A stretch of DNA of 64,000 bases from Candidatus Contubernalis alkalaceticus (GCF_022558445.1 NZ_CP054699.1:2992001-3056000); one strand, 5' to 3'. Counted from the stretch's first letter, positions 35,599 through 44,789 are shown. Translations and numbers: made by a program. The notes: generated by a model from the sequence alone, not told the origin.

Positions 35599-36571
35599 AT
35601 ATGGAAATATGGGAAATATGGAGGAAATATGGGGGGGAAATATGGGGACGCCTTACTTAATTATTTATCGTAATGACCCTCTGGCATCTATACCTTTGGC
35701 GACACTATATAACAATTAATTACTGGAAGGCAATTAATATTGTTTTAGAATGTAAGGTATTTTTTTACAAATTATTATAGATTTTCTAGTAACGTATGTG
35801 GTAAAATATAGATATGGCAAGAATAGCAAGAGTAGTGGCACCTGGTGTGCCTCCCACATTACACAAAGAGGTAACCGTCGTCTCCAAACATTTTTTTACA
35901 AAGGGGATTATCAGGAATACCTTAAACTAATGGCACAATGGTGCTCCCATTGGAAAGTAGAAATATGGGCATACTGCCTTATGCCAAATCACACTCATTT
36001 AATCGCAGTACCGCCTTCAAAAGAATCCCTGGCAGGAGCTATTGGGGAAGCTCACCGTCGTTATACGCGTTGGGTAAACTTACGTCAGGGCTGGAGCGGG
36101 CATCTTTGGCAGGGTCGTTTTTCCTCTTTTCCAATGGATGATGCACATCTCTATGTTGCTGCCCGCTATATTGAGCTCAACCCTGTACGTGCGGGATTAG
36201 TTAAAAACCCATGGGATTACCCTTGGAGCAGCGCCGCTGCACACATGCAAGGACGAGACGACTTATTAGTACAATCAAAACCACTGCTAGAAATGTTTGG
36301 TGATTGGCAAAAATATCTTTCTGAGGGCATTTCTGCTGAAGAAACAGAAAAATTCAGAAGTCACGAGAAAACTGGCCGTCCACTTGGAAATGAAAAATTT
36401 ATTATAGATATGGAAAAAATAGTGGGAAGAAATTTAAGACCTCGTAAACCTGGTCCAAAAGAACCTCGGGAAAAAAGAAAAAGTTAATAATATCTTTTGA
36501 TTAATTTTACTGAGAAATTAAGTATACTGTCCCCGTAATTCCCCTGTAATTCCCGTAATTCCACGTAATTC
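35599..36571 (+). mobile_element. RAYT/IS200-like element, copy C (longest)
   Basis: Left array of ATATGGGAA-type units, then GGGGACGCCTTAC; right end AATTAAGTATACTGTCCCC followed by four xxGTAATT units. It lies at the junction between copA and the second copy of the ATPase-mutY-HAD segment. Confidence 0.88.
35798..36487 (+). pseudogene. RAYT (Y1/IS200-like) transposase, N-terminal frameshift
   Basis: 229 codons are open from GTG 35798, but homologues begin MARIARVVAPGVPHHITQRGNRR. That reading starts at ATG 35814 in another frame and meets this frame after one missing base in the CCTC(A)CCACAT stretch near 35854. The rest is complete: MPNHTHLIAVPP (HUH), HLWQGRFSSFP, ARYIELNPVRAGLV and a basic tail. 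The family is a single-strand HUH/Y1 transposase. If the alternative start is used, an altered N-terminus might still fold, so activity is not excluded. Confidence 0.8.
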
Positions 36572-36575
36572 AGCA

Positions 36576-36737
36576 GACCGGCACTGCCATAGCTTCTCCT
36601 ACATTAAGTATTCCGTGGGTAAATTCAATATTTTCAGCGTTACCCTTTCAAATCATCCCCAGCTCTCTATCTACTTCCTTTATAGCTTTATTGGGACAAA
36701 AGTATGCACAAGAGCCACAGCTGCGACAGAGATGGGG
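36576..36737 (-). pseudogene. fragment of ferredoxin-ATPase gene (duplicate of 31073-31235)
   Basis: Matches the CHSCGSCAYFCPNKAIEEV region of the gene at 30671 with several substitutions and in-frame disruption. It is truncated on one side by the RAYT end and on the other by a deletion into the intergenic sequence that precedes mutY. Confidence 0.85.
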
Positions 36738-36905
36738 AAAAATAAATTATCACATGTCAATAACTTTTCTAAGAAAAAACAAAATAAGGAATAAGGAATT
36801 ACCACGAAAAAAAAATCCCCTGGGGTAGTAAAGAGGAGTTTATAATTTTTTGAAGAAAACTAAGACGGGACATTATTATTGAGGGTGAAAGAAACGAGGC
36901 AAAAT

Positions 36906-37991
36906 ATGCATGACAATGTTGACACAAAATTATTAACAGAAGGAATCCGGCAAAAACTGTTGTCCTGGTACGACCAAAACCACAGAGATCTTCCCTGGCG
37001 CAGAGAAACAGATCCCTACCGGATCTGGCTTTCAGAGGTTATGCTGCAGCAGACCCGGGTTAACACTGTAATTCCCTATTACCTAAGATTCCTAGACAAA
37101 TTCCCAACCCTTTCTTCCCTGGCCAACGCCGATGAACAGGAAGTCCTGAAGCTCTGGGAAGGTCTGGGATACTATGCCCGGGGACGAAATTTTTTAGATG
37201 CGGTAAAAGAAGTGCAGGGGACCTATGGTGGAGAAGTTCCCTCGGACCCTGTAGACTTTAAGAAACTCCGAGGAGTTGGGGACTATTCCTCCGCCGCCGT
37301 CTTGAGCATCGCCTATCAAAAACCCCTGGCAGCAGTGGACGGCAATGTGGTTCGGGTAACCTGCCGGCTGTTTCTGATTGAGGATGATACTACTAAAAGT
37401 AGTACTTTAAAATTAATCAAGGGCACAGCCAAAAACCTCTTGGATCCCCATCGTCCGGGAGATTTTAACCAGGCCATGATGGAAATGGGGGCCGTTATAT
37501 GCCTACCCCGAAATCCTCAGTGTCTTAAGTGTATATTGACAAAAGAATGTCTGGCTTATCAAAGGGGAAAAGCCGAGGAACTTCCATTACGAAAAAAAAC
37601 AGGGCATATTCCAACAATAGAATATGCCGCTGCTATTATTACCAAAGAAAGACGATGTCTGCTGCACAAAAGAGATCGTAACGGTATGTTGGGAGGATTA
37701 TGGGAACTTCCGTTTATTAAGAAAAAGAATAAAAAAAAGAATGAGTTAGAAGAATCTTTTTCCTTTCTACTGAAGAATGTAGTAACATTAAAAAAAAGAA
37801 TAATTCAACTCAATCATACTTTCAGCCACCAGCATTGGAAGGTTTCCGTATATCCCGCAGAAAGTCCCGACCCTTCCCCGGATAATAAAAAAAACTGGCG
37901 CTGGGCAAACACAGAAGACATTTCATCCCTTCCCTTTCCAAAATTTTATCATCCGTTGCTGCCTGACATATTAAAAAAGCTGCAGCAGTGA
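36906..37991 (+). CDS. mutY: A/G-specific adenine DNA glycosylase
   Basis: 361 residues from ATG 36906 (a TTG at 36879 is in frame but poorly placed). It has the HhH-GPD domain (LSEVMLQQTRV with the catalytic Glu, GVGDYSSAAVLSIA with the Lys/Asp region), the 4Fe-4S motif C-x6-C-x2-C-x5-C (CLPRNPQC, CILTKEC) and a C-terminal NUDIX-like 8-oxoG recognition domain. It removes A mispaired with 8-oxoguanine. It is the only intact copy; the other (31718-31900) is a remnant. Confidence 0.93.
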   Translation: MHDNVDTKLLTEGIRQKLLSWYDQNHRDLPWRRETDPYRIWLSEVMLQQTRVNTVIPYYLRFLDKFPTLSSLANADEQEVLKLWEGLGYYARGRNFLDAVKEVQGTYGGEVPSDPVDFKKLRGVGDYSSAAVLSIAYQKPLAAVDGNVVRVTCRLFLIEDDTTKSSTLKLIKGTAKNLLDPHRPGDFNQAMMEMGAVICLPRNPQCLKCILTKECLAYQRGKAEELPLRKKTGHIPTIEYAAAIITKERRCLLHKRDRNGMLGGLWELPFIKKKNKKKNELEESFSFLLKNVVTLKKRIIQLNHTFSHQHWKVSVYPAESPDPSPDNKKNWRWANTEDISSLPFPKFYHPLLPDILKKLQQ

Positions 37992-38005
37992 AAAATACGC
38001 TCTTT

Positions 38006-38270
38006 CTATTTGGATTTACCCATAACCTTCCAATTTTTTTCTACAGCTAATTTATATAGCTCTCTTTCTGGATTCACCACTACCGGATTTCCTACCAGTT
38101 CTAAAATATTTATATCCGAATAGCTATCCGCAAAGGCAAAGCTCTCCTTAAAATTTATTTCTTCTGAAGTCAGAGTTTTTAATAGGGCGCAGCTTTATCC
38201 ACTCCGCTGATATAAGTAATATCTTTCTCATCTGTAAAAATCCCTTCATTAATTTTTCATAATGTGCCTA
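38006..38270 (-). pseudogene. HAD phosphatase fragment (duplicate of 31915-32170)
   Basis: Matches the 3' half of the gene at 31915, including the stop codon context just after mutY, with frameshifts near 38186 and 38255. The 5' half is gone and an isolated RAYT right end follows. Confidence 0.85.
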
Positions 38271-38302
38271 TAAAAAAATTCAATTATCAGGGGAATTGTC
38301 AC

Positions 38303-38387
38303 TGTTTGATATTTAGAGATTATAATATCTTTTGATTAACTTTTTACGGAATTAAGTATACTGTCCCCGGAATTCCCCGGAATTCCT
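38303..38387 (+). mobile_element. solo RAYT right end, copy E
   Basis: TGTTTGATATTTAGAGATTATAATA...AATTAAGTATACTGTCCCC followed by two CCCCGGAATT units. No left end or transposase is present. Its last bases abut the sfsA stop codon. Confidence 0.85.
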
Positions 38388-39081
38388 ACAGATTCAGAAT
38401 AACCGGAATAGGTTCTCCCACCTCCACCTTAAATCCCCGCAGACGGCAGGTCCGAGCCATAACCTCCATGCCCTGCGCCACAGCCCACCGCAGTGCCTGA
38501 CCGAATTCAGGATCCATTGAATCATTAGGGCAAACCCTGTCGGCATCCTCCCTCATTACTAAGAAGAAAGCTGCGGTTCTAAACCCCTCCTGAGCTGCCT
38601 GTCCCAAATCCTCCAGATGCCGCCTGCCCCTAGTAGTGGGAGCATCGGGGAAAAAAGCCGTTCTATCTTTAACCAGGTTAACGGATTTAATTTCCACCAG
38701 ACAATCTGGCTTTTCGCCATTACTCAAAAGAAGGTCAAAACGGCTGTGCCCCCAGGCTGCTTCTCGTTTTACTTTTTCATAACCGGCCAACTCCTGTATT
38801 TCCCCCCGTTTAATAGCTTCGGACATAATGCGGTTGGGAAGCTGAGAATTAATGGCTACCGGCATACCCTCCTGGAAAGCAAAAAGCAGCTCATAGGGGG
38901 TCTTGCGCCCTTTACCCGAAGCCTCCCTCAGAATAACCCGGGCACCGGGAAAGAGAAGTTCTTTCATTCTTCCGGAGTTAGGAATGTGAGCCAGTTTTTC
39001 CTCTCCATTTACTTCAACCAGGGCCACAAACCGGTTTTTCCTTTCCAACATGCGGGCAGGTACCAGTTTTATATTATCCAT
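38386..39081 (-). CDS. sfsA: SfsA family protein
   Basis: 231 residues, normal length. Signatures: HIPNSGRMKELLFPGARV, SRFDLLLS, VEIKSVNLV and FFPDAPTTRGRRHLEDL. SfsA proteins carry an OB-like N-terminus and a PD-(D/E)XK-like nuclease fold; the original sugar-fermentation link in E. coli is indirect. The stop codon TAG coincides with the edge of the RAYT end at 38303-38387, so the last residue or two may have been altered by insertion. Confidence 0.9.
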   Translation of the reverse strand: MDNIKLVPARMLERKNRFVALVEVNGEEKLAHIPNSGRMKELLFPGARVILREASGKGRKTPYELLFAFQEGMPVAINSQLPNRIMSEAIKRGEIQELAGYEKVKREAAWGHSRFDLLLSNGEKPDCLVEIKSVNLVKDRTAFFPDAPTTRGRRHLEDLGQAAQEGFRTAAFFLVMREDADRVCPNDSMDPEFGQALRWAVAQGMEVMARTCRLRGFKVEVGEPIPVILNL

Positions 39082-39189
39082 AATATTTCACCAAAAATCT
39101 TCCTTTAGAAATATTCAGCAAGATAAGTTCCTTCACTCTGATAAGCTGCCGGTTCTCCATTACGGTCAAAGGCCAGGATATTGCATAGG

Positions 39190-39345
39190 TTACGGCCGGA
39201 GCCGTTCCTCCAGGAGTCGGACGCTGAAGAAAAACCCCAGGATACCCACCAGACAAGCTGTAAAAAACAATGCAATAGCTATGGAACCCATGGAAATGCT
39301 TAAACTCTGGGAACCATTGCTGCTTATGGTATGAAGAAAATTTAG
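39190..39345 (-). pseudogene. C-terminal fragment of a membrane transporter gene
   Basis: On the minus strand about 50 codons read ISSNGSQSLSISMGSIAIAL, then a hydrophobic helix and SVRLLEERLRP before a stop at 39190. This resembles the last helix of an MFS-type transporter. Its 5' part is cut off by RAYT copy D. Confidence 0.55.
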
Positions 39346-39837
39346 GTGGGGGGAAACATGGGAAACATGGGAAACATGGGGACACCTTACTTAATTATTT
39401 ATCGTAACGATTCTCTGGCAGGTTATCCCATTTGCGACATCTGTGACAATAGAATTTCGGGAAGGCAACCAATTAATGTTTATGGAATGTTAGGTATTTT
39501 TTTTACGAAAGAGATTATCAGAAATACCTTAAACTAATGGCACAATGGTACTCCCATTGGAACGTTGAAATATGGGCATACTGCCTCATGCCAAATTACA
39601 TTCATTTAATAGCAGTACCGACTTCAAAAGAATCTTTGGCAGGAGCTATTGGGGAAGACTACCTTCGTTATATGCGTTGGGAAAAGAAAAAGTTAAATAT
39701 TGTTTGATACTTAAAAATTATAATAACTTTTAATTAACTTTACTGAAATTAAGTATACTGTCCCCGTAATTCCCTACTGTCCCCGTAATTCCACCAAGTA
39801 TACTGTCCCCGTAATTCCCCGTAATTCCGTAATTCCT
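39346..39837 (+). mobile_element. RAYT/IS200-like element, copy D (heavily deleted)
   Basis: Left array of GGGAAACAT units; inside, only AYCLMPNYIHLIAVPTSKES through YLRYMRW of the transposase remains, fused to the KRKS tail. The right array contains CCCCGTAATT units, two of them carrying a longer TACTGTCCCC piece of the element end itself. Confidence 0.85.
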
Positions 39838-39862
39838 ACAACAACCTCATCTTTACACAAAT

Positions 39863-40327
39863 TTAGTACATTTCTTTATCTTCCTTTTTCATCCACTTGT
39901 CAAACAACTCTATACACTTATAGCGATCTAAAACCTCAACAGAAATCCTTTTTTCCGCTGCAACACCGGTAATAAAATCATAAATATAATTATCAGCAAA
40001 ACCTATTGCCTCAGCATCCTTCCTATCAGTGCCATAGTATAACTTAGGAATCCTGGCCCAGATAATAGCAGCCATACACATAGGGCAGGGTTCACAGGTT
40101 GCGTAAATTGAACAATCATCCAGACTGAACCGGCCTAATTTTTGGGTGGCAATGCGGATTGCAGCAATTTCCGCATGCATGGTGGGATCATTGGTGGCAA
40201 GCACTTGATTGTTTGCCGCCGCTATTATCTCCCCGTCTTTTACAATAACAGCGCCAAAAGGTCCTCCCTCATGGCCTTTAATATTTTCCAAGGCTTCATT
40301 ATAAGCAGCTTTCATATATTTGTTCAT
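39863..40327 (-). CDS. guaD: guanine deaminase-type nucleoside/nucleobase deaminase
   Basis: About 154 residues (ATG 40327 with GAGGTG 7 nt away). Cytidine-deaminase fold with zinc motifs HAEIAAIR and PCPMC. The overall sequence (GGPFGAVIVKDG, FADNYIYD) matches the Bacillus GuaD type better than TadA. It converts guanine to xanthine in purine salvage. Adenine deaminase is also in this window (58948). Confidence 0.85.
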   Translation of the reverse strand: MNKYMKAAYNEALENIKGHEGGPFGAVIVKDGEIIAAANNQVLATNDPTMHAEIAAIRIATQKLGRFSLDDCSIYATCEPCPMCMAAIIWARIPKLYYGTDRKDAEAIGFADNYIYDFITGVAAEKRISVEVLDRYKCIELFDKWMKKEDKEMY

Positions 40328-40776
40328 ATTCACACCTCATTCCCACAAGTTAAGAGTTGTCGAGGAAAAAACCCCCTGAAAAAAACAACATCCTCTTTAA
40401 CTAATGTAAGATAATTATAACAAAAAATATATATAGTTTCTAATTATAGTTCCAAATTCTAGTCCCTGACAGCTTTTGGAGGGCTTTATGAAAAACAATT
40501 ACACTATCTCATTATCTCACGCTATCTATAACAATCTGCACACTGCAACAGTTATAGAATATATTAAGAAAAGGGGACACTGCTGAAAAGGAATGTCCCT
40601 ATGCAATGTCCCCATAGTCATAAAAAGCGAAAGGATAGCACAGTGAACTGGTTTCAGCAAGCTTAAACATCGGAGAACCAGGTGGATGACCCTACTCCAC
40701 CTGATTAAAAGCCCCACCTACGCTAACGCTTGAGGTGGGGGTCTTATTAAACTCTCAATAGAATAGAAAGGAACTA
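40328..40776. other. intergenic region with hairpins and a three-hairpin repeat
   Basis: Divergent spacer. It holds GGGACAT/TGTCCC-rich inverted segments near 40574-40617 and the copy-3 repeat at 40642-40748. AAAGGA before the ATG at 40777 is the tdh ribosome binding site. Confidence 0.6.
40642..40748 (+). repeat. three-hairpin intergenic repeat, copy 3
   Basis: Same unit as 4394-4500. The second hairpin is disturbed by a small change (GGTGGATGACCCTACTCCACC). It lies 28 bp upstream of the dehydrogenase gene. Confidence 0.9.
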
Positions 40777-41820
40777 ATGATGAAAAGCATGATGAAAGCG
40801 TTAGTTAAGGAAAATCCTGCTAAAGGAGCTGTTATTAGAAATATTAAAATCCCCCAGCCCGGGCCTCATGATGTATTAGTTAAAGTTTTGGCCACCTCCA
40901 TCTGCGGTACTGATCTTCATATTTTCAAATGGGATCAATGGGCGGCCTCCAGGATGAAACCTCCTGTGGTAATAGGACATGAAATGTCAGGAATTATTGT
41001 TAAGGTAGGGGCAGGAGTAAAAAACTGGCACAAGGGGGATTACGTCAGCCTGGAATGTCATAAAACATGCGGCCAGTGCTACCAGTGTAGAACAGGCCAG
41101 GCACACATCTGCAGAGATTATACTATACTAGGAGTAGATTTTGACGGATGCTTTGCGGAATATATACGGGTTCCGGAAGCCAACCTGTGGAAAAATGACC
41201 CTGGGATTCCCCCGGAAGTAGCCTGCCTGCAGGACCCCGTGGGAAATGCGTTAATGGCTGCTGCCTCTACCGATATTACTGGGAAAAACCTCTTAATCAC
41301 CGGATGTGGTGCCATCGGCCTCTTTGCGGTGGGAGTGGCAAAAGTATTGGGTGCTCACAAAATAATCGCCGTGGACATAAATGATTACCGTTTAGAGATT
41401 GCCCGACAGATGGGAGCAAGCCATATAATTAACCCTTTGGAGCATAACATCGTGGAAAAAGTGCTGATTGGCACCAAAGGAGACGGAATTGATATTGTGG
41501 TTGAAATGAGCGGCAATAAGCAAAGTCTGCAAGACGGACTAAAAACCTTAAAGAACGGCGGAAGATTAGCTCTGTTGGGCCTCCCCGAGGAAAAAATTTG
41601 CCTGGATCTGACTAACGAAATAATATTTAAGGGTGTTACCCTGGCCGGCATTACCGGACGGAAAATATTTGAAACCTGGTACAAAACATCTGCCCTGTTA
41701 AACGGAATTTTGGATGTCAGCCCGGTCATAACCCATAAATTTAAATTAGAACAGTATGAAGAGGCTTTTTCAATTATGCAGTCAGGACAGTGCGGCAAAA
41801 TCATTCTTTACCCCAACTAA
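40777..41820 (+). CDS. tdh: zinc-dependent medium-chain dehydrogenase, L-threonine 3-dehydrogenase type
   Basis: 347 residues. Catalytic zinc: CGTDLHIF and GHEMSG; structural zinc: four Cys in CHKTCGQCYQCRTGQAHIC; NAD(P) fold: GCGAIGLFAVGVAKVLGA. CGTDxHIxxWDxWA and the C-terminal arrangement resemble threonine 3-dehydrogenase, which oxidises threonine to 2-amino-3-ketobutyrate. No kbl gene is adjacent, so another polyol or alcohol is possible. Confidence 0.82.
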   Translation: MMKSMMKALVKENPAKGAVIRNIKIPQPGPHDVLVKVLATSICGTDLHIFKWDQWAASRMKPPVVIGHEMSGIIVKVGAGVKNWHKGDYVSLECHKTCGQCYQCRTGQAHICRDYTILGVDFDGCFAEYIRVPEANLWKNDPGIPPEVACLQDPVGNALMAAASTDITGKNLLITGCGAIGLFAVGVAKVLGAHKIIAVDINDYRLEIARQMGASHIINPLEHNIVEKVLIGTKGDGIDIVVEMSGNKQSLQDGLKTLKNGGRLALLGLPEEKICLDLTNEIIFKGVTLAGITGRKIFETWYKTSALLNGILDVSPVITHKFKLEQYEEAFSIMQSGQCGKIILYPN

Positions 41821-41850
41821 TTAAAGCTTGTTACTTTAATTATGTTAGGA

Positions 41851-41885
41851 GTATCATGGGCTGCGGAATACGCAGCCCATGATAC
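41851..41885 (+). terminator. terminator between tdh and the MFS gene
   Basis: Perfect 15-bp hairpin GTATCATGGGCTGCG/CGCAGCCCATGATAC with a GAATA loop, followed by TTTCT. Confidence 0.85.
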
Positions 41886-41978
41886 TTTCTAATTTTAACA
41901 AGTACCTGAGTTCGTCAAAGTTATGACCATTTTCACAAAGAAGCCGTTCCCTGACAAGAAACATGACAACGCAAGAGT

Positions 41979-43142
41979 TCAATGGGACGGCTCCGATATT
42001 TTCAGAGAGAACATAACCGCCAGCAGAGTGGTTCCCAAAAGCAGAGCATATGTGGAAATGTAATGTCCCTGAAGCTCAAAAAGAACTCCACCCAGGTATG
42101 GAAAAAGTCCGGCCGCTCCAAGTCCTGTGAAAACTACTCCATAATTCAACCCGAAATTGGATTCTCCAAAAAAGCTGACTACAGCCGATGGAAAGATGCT
42201 GTATAAACTACCGTAGGCCAGGGCCATAACAGAAACTGCCGCCATCAGTAGAATGGGAGTTTCAATCATCATCATAAAGGTGAGCATCAAGGCTATGGTA
42301 CTGAAAATAACAGTCATAGCCCGGGCCCGCCCAATTATGTCTGAAAGTATTCCCCCTAAAATACGACCGGCAGCATTACAGGCGGCAAAAAGAGCCACGG
42401 CGATGTAACCCTTTTCAAAGCCCGTTTGGACCCCCATGATGTTATTTAGATGAGCCGCCATAGTAACTCCGGCACCAGTAGTCAAAAAAAACATTACCCA
42501 GAAATGATAGAGCTGCGGATCCTTCAGAGACGGAAACCGTCCTCTGGAAAGCCGTCCTCTCAGGTCCCCAAATCTCAAGGGTGGATTATGGATAAACTGA
42601 GCAAGTATAAAAATACCCAGAGTTAAAACCAGCCCACAGATCACAAAAGATTGAGCGGTGCCTCTGTTGTGGACCAGCCGCTGAATCAATGGAGACATAA
42701 TCAGCGCCGCCAGGCCGGTGCTGGTGACCACCAGTCCGGTGATGGTCCCCTTTCTTTCCGTAGAAAACCACTTCATAGCCGCGGGAGTAGTGGAAGCAAA
42801 ACAGCAAGCCAACCCCATTCCTAAAAACAGCCCCCACAACACTGCTGCGGTAAAGGGATAATCCAGGTAGTATGCACTGATAATAAAAGCTCCGCCGGCA
42901 AAAAAACTCCCCAGGCTGATCACCGGCCGAGGGCCGTAATTATCCTGCGCCCTACCCGCCGAGACCATGCAGAAGGCATAACAAAACAAAAATATTGAAT
43001 AAGGCAGAGAAGCCTGGGAATAAGTCCACCCCTTTTGTTCTACCAGTCCTGTGGCAAAAATACTCCAGGTATAATTTATCCCTACCAGAAAATTTACCCC
43101 AGCCCCCGCCAGGGCTACTTTCCATCCACGATATAAAGGCAA
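41979..43142 (-). CDS. MFS transporter, OFA (oxalate/formate antiporter) family
   Basis: 387 residues from TTG 43142, twelve hydrophobic segments. The opening GWKVALAGAGVNFLVGINYTWSIF and later AASTTPAAMKWF-like region are typical of OFA-family carriers, which move monocarboxylates or oxalate/formate. The substrate is not decided. It is convergent with tdh and has no obvious operon partner. Confidence 0.85.
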   Translation of the reverse strand: MPLYRGWKVALAGAGVNFLVGINYTWSIFATGLVEQKGWTYSQASLPYSIFLFCYAFCMVSAGRAQDNYGPRPVISLGSFFAGGAFIISAYYLDYPFTAAVLWGLFLGMGLACCFASTTPAAMKWFSTERKGTITGLVVTSTGLAALIMSPLIQRLVHNRGTAQSFVICGLVLTLGIFILAQFIHNPPLRFGDLRGRLSRGRFPSLKDPQLYHFWVMFFLTTGAGVTMAAHLNNIMGVQTGFEKGYIAVALFAACNAAGRILGGILSDIIGRARAMTVIFSTIALMLTFMMMIETPILLMAAVSVMALAYGSLYSIFPSAVVSFFGESNFGLNYGVVFTGLGAAGLFPYLGGVLFELQGHYISTYALLLGTTLLAVMFSLKISEPSH

Positions 43143-43314
43143 ATTCCTTCAACTCCAAATTATAAGTAATTTTAATAATATCTCATAACTTACCGCTATT
43201 TTATATATACTTATTTCAGAGGTTCTTAGAACAACTGTATCTATTTGTCTTATTAAACTTTTAAAACCGCCCGTAAAAAAAGAGGAGAAAATCTCTCCTG
43301 AAAAAGGTGAACAT

Positions 43315-44637
43315 ATGAAAATTGTTTTATTAAAACGAGGAATTAACAAATACTTTATTTTCCTGCTGCTGGGATTAATCTTACTCCTCAGCGGGGCAGA
43401 CTATTTTTATTATAATCAAAGACTGTACCCGGGGATTTATATCAAAGAAATAAACCTTGGTAATAAAACCTTGTCAGAAGCGGAAAACACTGTAAAAAAT
43501 CTTCAAATGACTTTTTGGGGGCCGGGGGAAGAAAAAGAATCATTAACCTTAAAAAACTTAGGAGTAGAAATCTTAAACGATGAAATGATTCACCAATGCT
43601 ACCAAATGGGGAGGCAGCGTATATGGCCGTTCAACTATCTGGATCGGCTGAGTCTAAAAAAAGGTTCTTATATCTCATTACCCTATAAAATCAATGACAA
43701 CCAATTATATGAAAGCGTAGATAACCTTATAAATACCTTTAATCGAGCGCCGGCAGATGCTGGTTTTGAAATTGTTAAGGAAACTGCCCAACTGAATCCT
43801 GAAAAATTTGGTTTTCAGGTTCAAAAAGAAAATCTTGTTCAAGAAATATTAAAGAATCTTGAACAAGAGGAAACGCCCCTGCAGATAACCGTTCCGGGAA
43901 CAGAAATCACCCCGGACTTCACCGTTTCCCATTTTGTAGAAAAGGGAATTACCCAACAGATGGCTTCCTTTACCACCGCCTTTGATGCTTCCTACGAAGA
44001 ACGTGTCCATAATATAGAGCTGGCTGCATCAATAATTAATAAACACCTTATTGCTCCCGGAGATATATTTTCCTTTAACCAAATTGTTGGTGATACCACC
44101 CCCGATAAAGGATATAAGGAAGCTCTTATCATTCAAGGAGGAGAATTCACCACAGGATACGGAGGGGGAGTGTGCCAGGTTTCTTCCACCCTTTACAACG
44201 CTGCACTTCTCTCCAATATGCAAATTTTAGAACGGCATAATCATCGCTTCATGGCAGCCTATGTTTCTGCCGGGAGAGATGCAGCCGTCTCTTATGGCAC
44301 CTACGACTTAATGTTCAGAAACAACCGGGATCATCATATTTTAATAAATACCCGGGTAGAAAACGGTGAAATTACCATTGCAATAGTAGGCGGTGGTTTG
44401 GAGGAAGAAGTTGAAATTGAGACCAACTATCTAAATTATATTGAACCGTCTCTACGAATTGAAGTTACCTCCCAGCTGGCTCCGGGAGAAGAAGAAAAGT
44501 TAAAAGGAAAACCCGGCGGTACTATAAAGGTTTGGAGAATAATACAAAGGCCAGATGGTGAAAAAAGTGAAGAAATATTATCCGTAGATACTTACCTGCC
44601 TTACCCTGCAATCTTAAGGAAAGGAAAAGCTGACTGA
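43315..44637 (+). CDS. VanW-family envelope protein with G5-like C-terminal domain
   Basis: 440 residues. One N-terminal membrane anchor (FIFLLLGLILLLSGADYFYY), a peptidoglycan-binding-like region (about 40-210), the VanW core (FSFNQIVGDTTPDKGYKEA, GGGVCQVSSTLYNAAL) and a C-terminal G5-like strand region (ITSQLAPGEEEKLKGKPGGT form). VanW proteins occur in Firmicute envelopes and some vancomycin-resistance operons, but the biochemical role is unknown. ATG 43315 has AAGGTG. Monocistronic. Confidence 0.88.
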   Translation: MKIVLLKRGINKYFIFLLLGLILLLSGADYFYYNQRLYPGIYIKEINLGNKTLSEAENTVKNLQMTFWGPGEEKESLTLKNLGVEILNDEMIHQCYQMGRQRIWPFNYLDRLSLKKGSYISLPYKINDNQLYESVDNLINTFNRAPADAGFEIVKETAQLNPEKFGFQVQKENLVQEILKNLEQEETPLQITVPGTEITPDFTVSHFVEKGITQQMASFTTAFDASYEERVHNIELAASIINKHLIAPGDIFSFNQIVGDTTPDKGYKEALIIQGGEFTTGYGGGVCQVSSTLYNAALLSNMQILERHNHRFMAAYVSAGRDAAVSYGTYDLMFRNNRDHHILINTRVENGEITIAIVGGGLEEEVEIETNYLNYIEPSLRIEVTSQLAPGEEEKLKGKPGGTIKVWRIIQRPDGEKSEEILSVDTYLPYPAILRKGKAD

Positions 44638-44652
44638 ACAGTCAGCTTTTTT
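44625..44652 (+). terminator. terminator overlapping the VanW stop codon
   Basis: AAAAGCTGACT-GAAC-AGTCAGCTTTTTT; the TGA stop codon is inside the stem. Confidence 0.85.
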
Positions 44653-44789
44653 AGATTCATTTGGAACTGCTAAAAACTAATAAGCTATAAATTATTTATC
44701 TATAAGATTCAAAAAAAATAATTGCTTTTAGTTTATTTTACTTGATTTTTGTCAACAATAAACCTATACTAGAGTCGGAGGTGATAATT

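Noticed and set aside
40574-40617. GGGGACA/TGTCCCC inverted segments as another RAYT copy
   Set aside because: They lack the TTAATT/AGTATAC parts of the RAYT ends and any transposase remnant.
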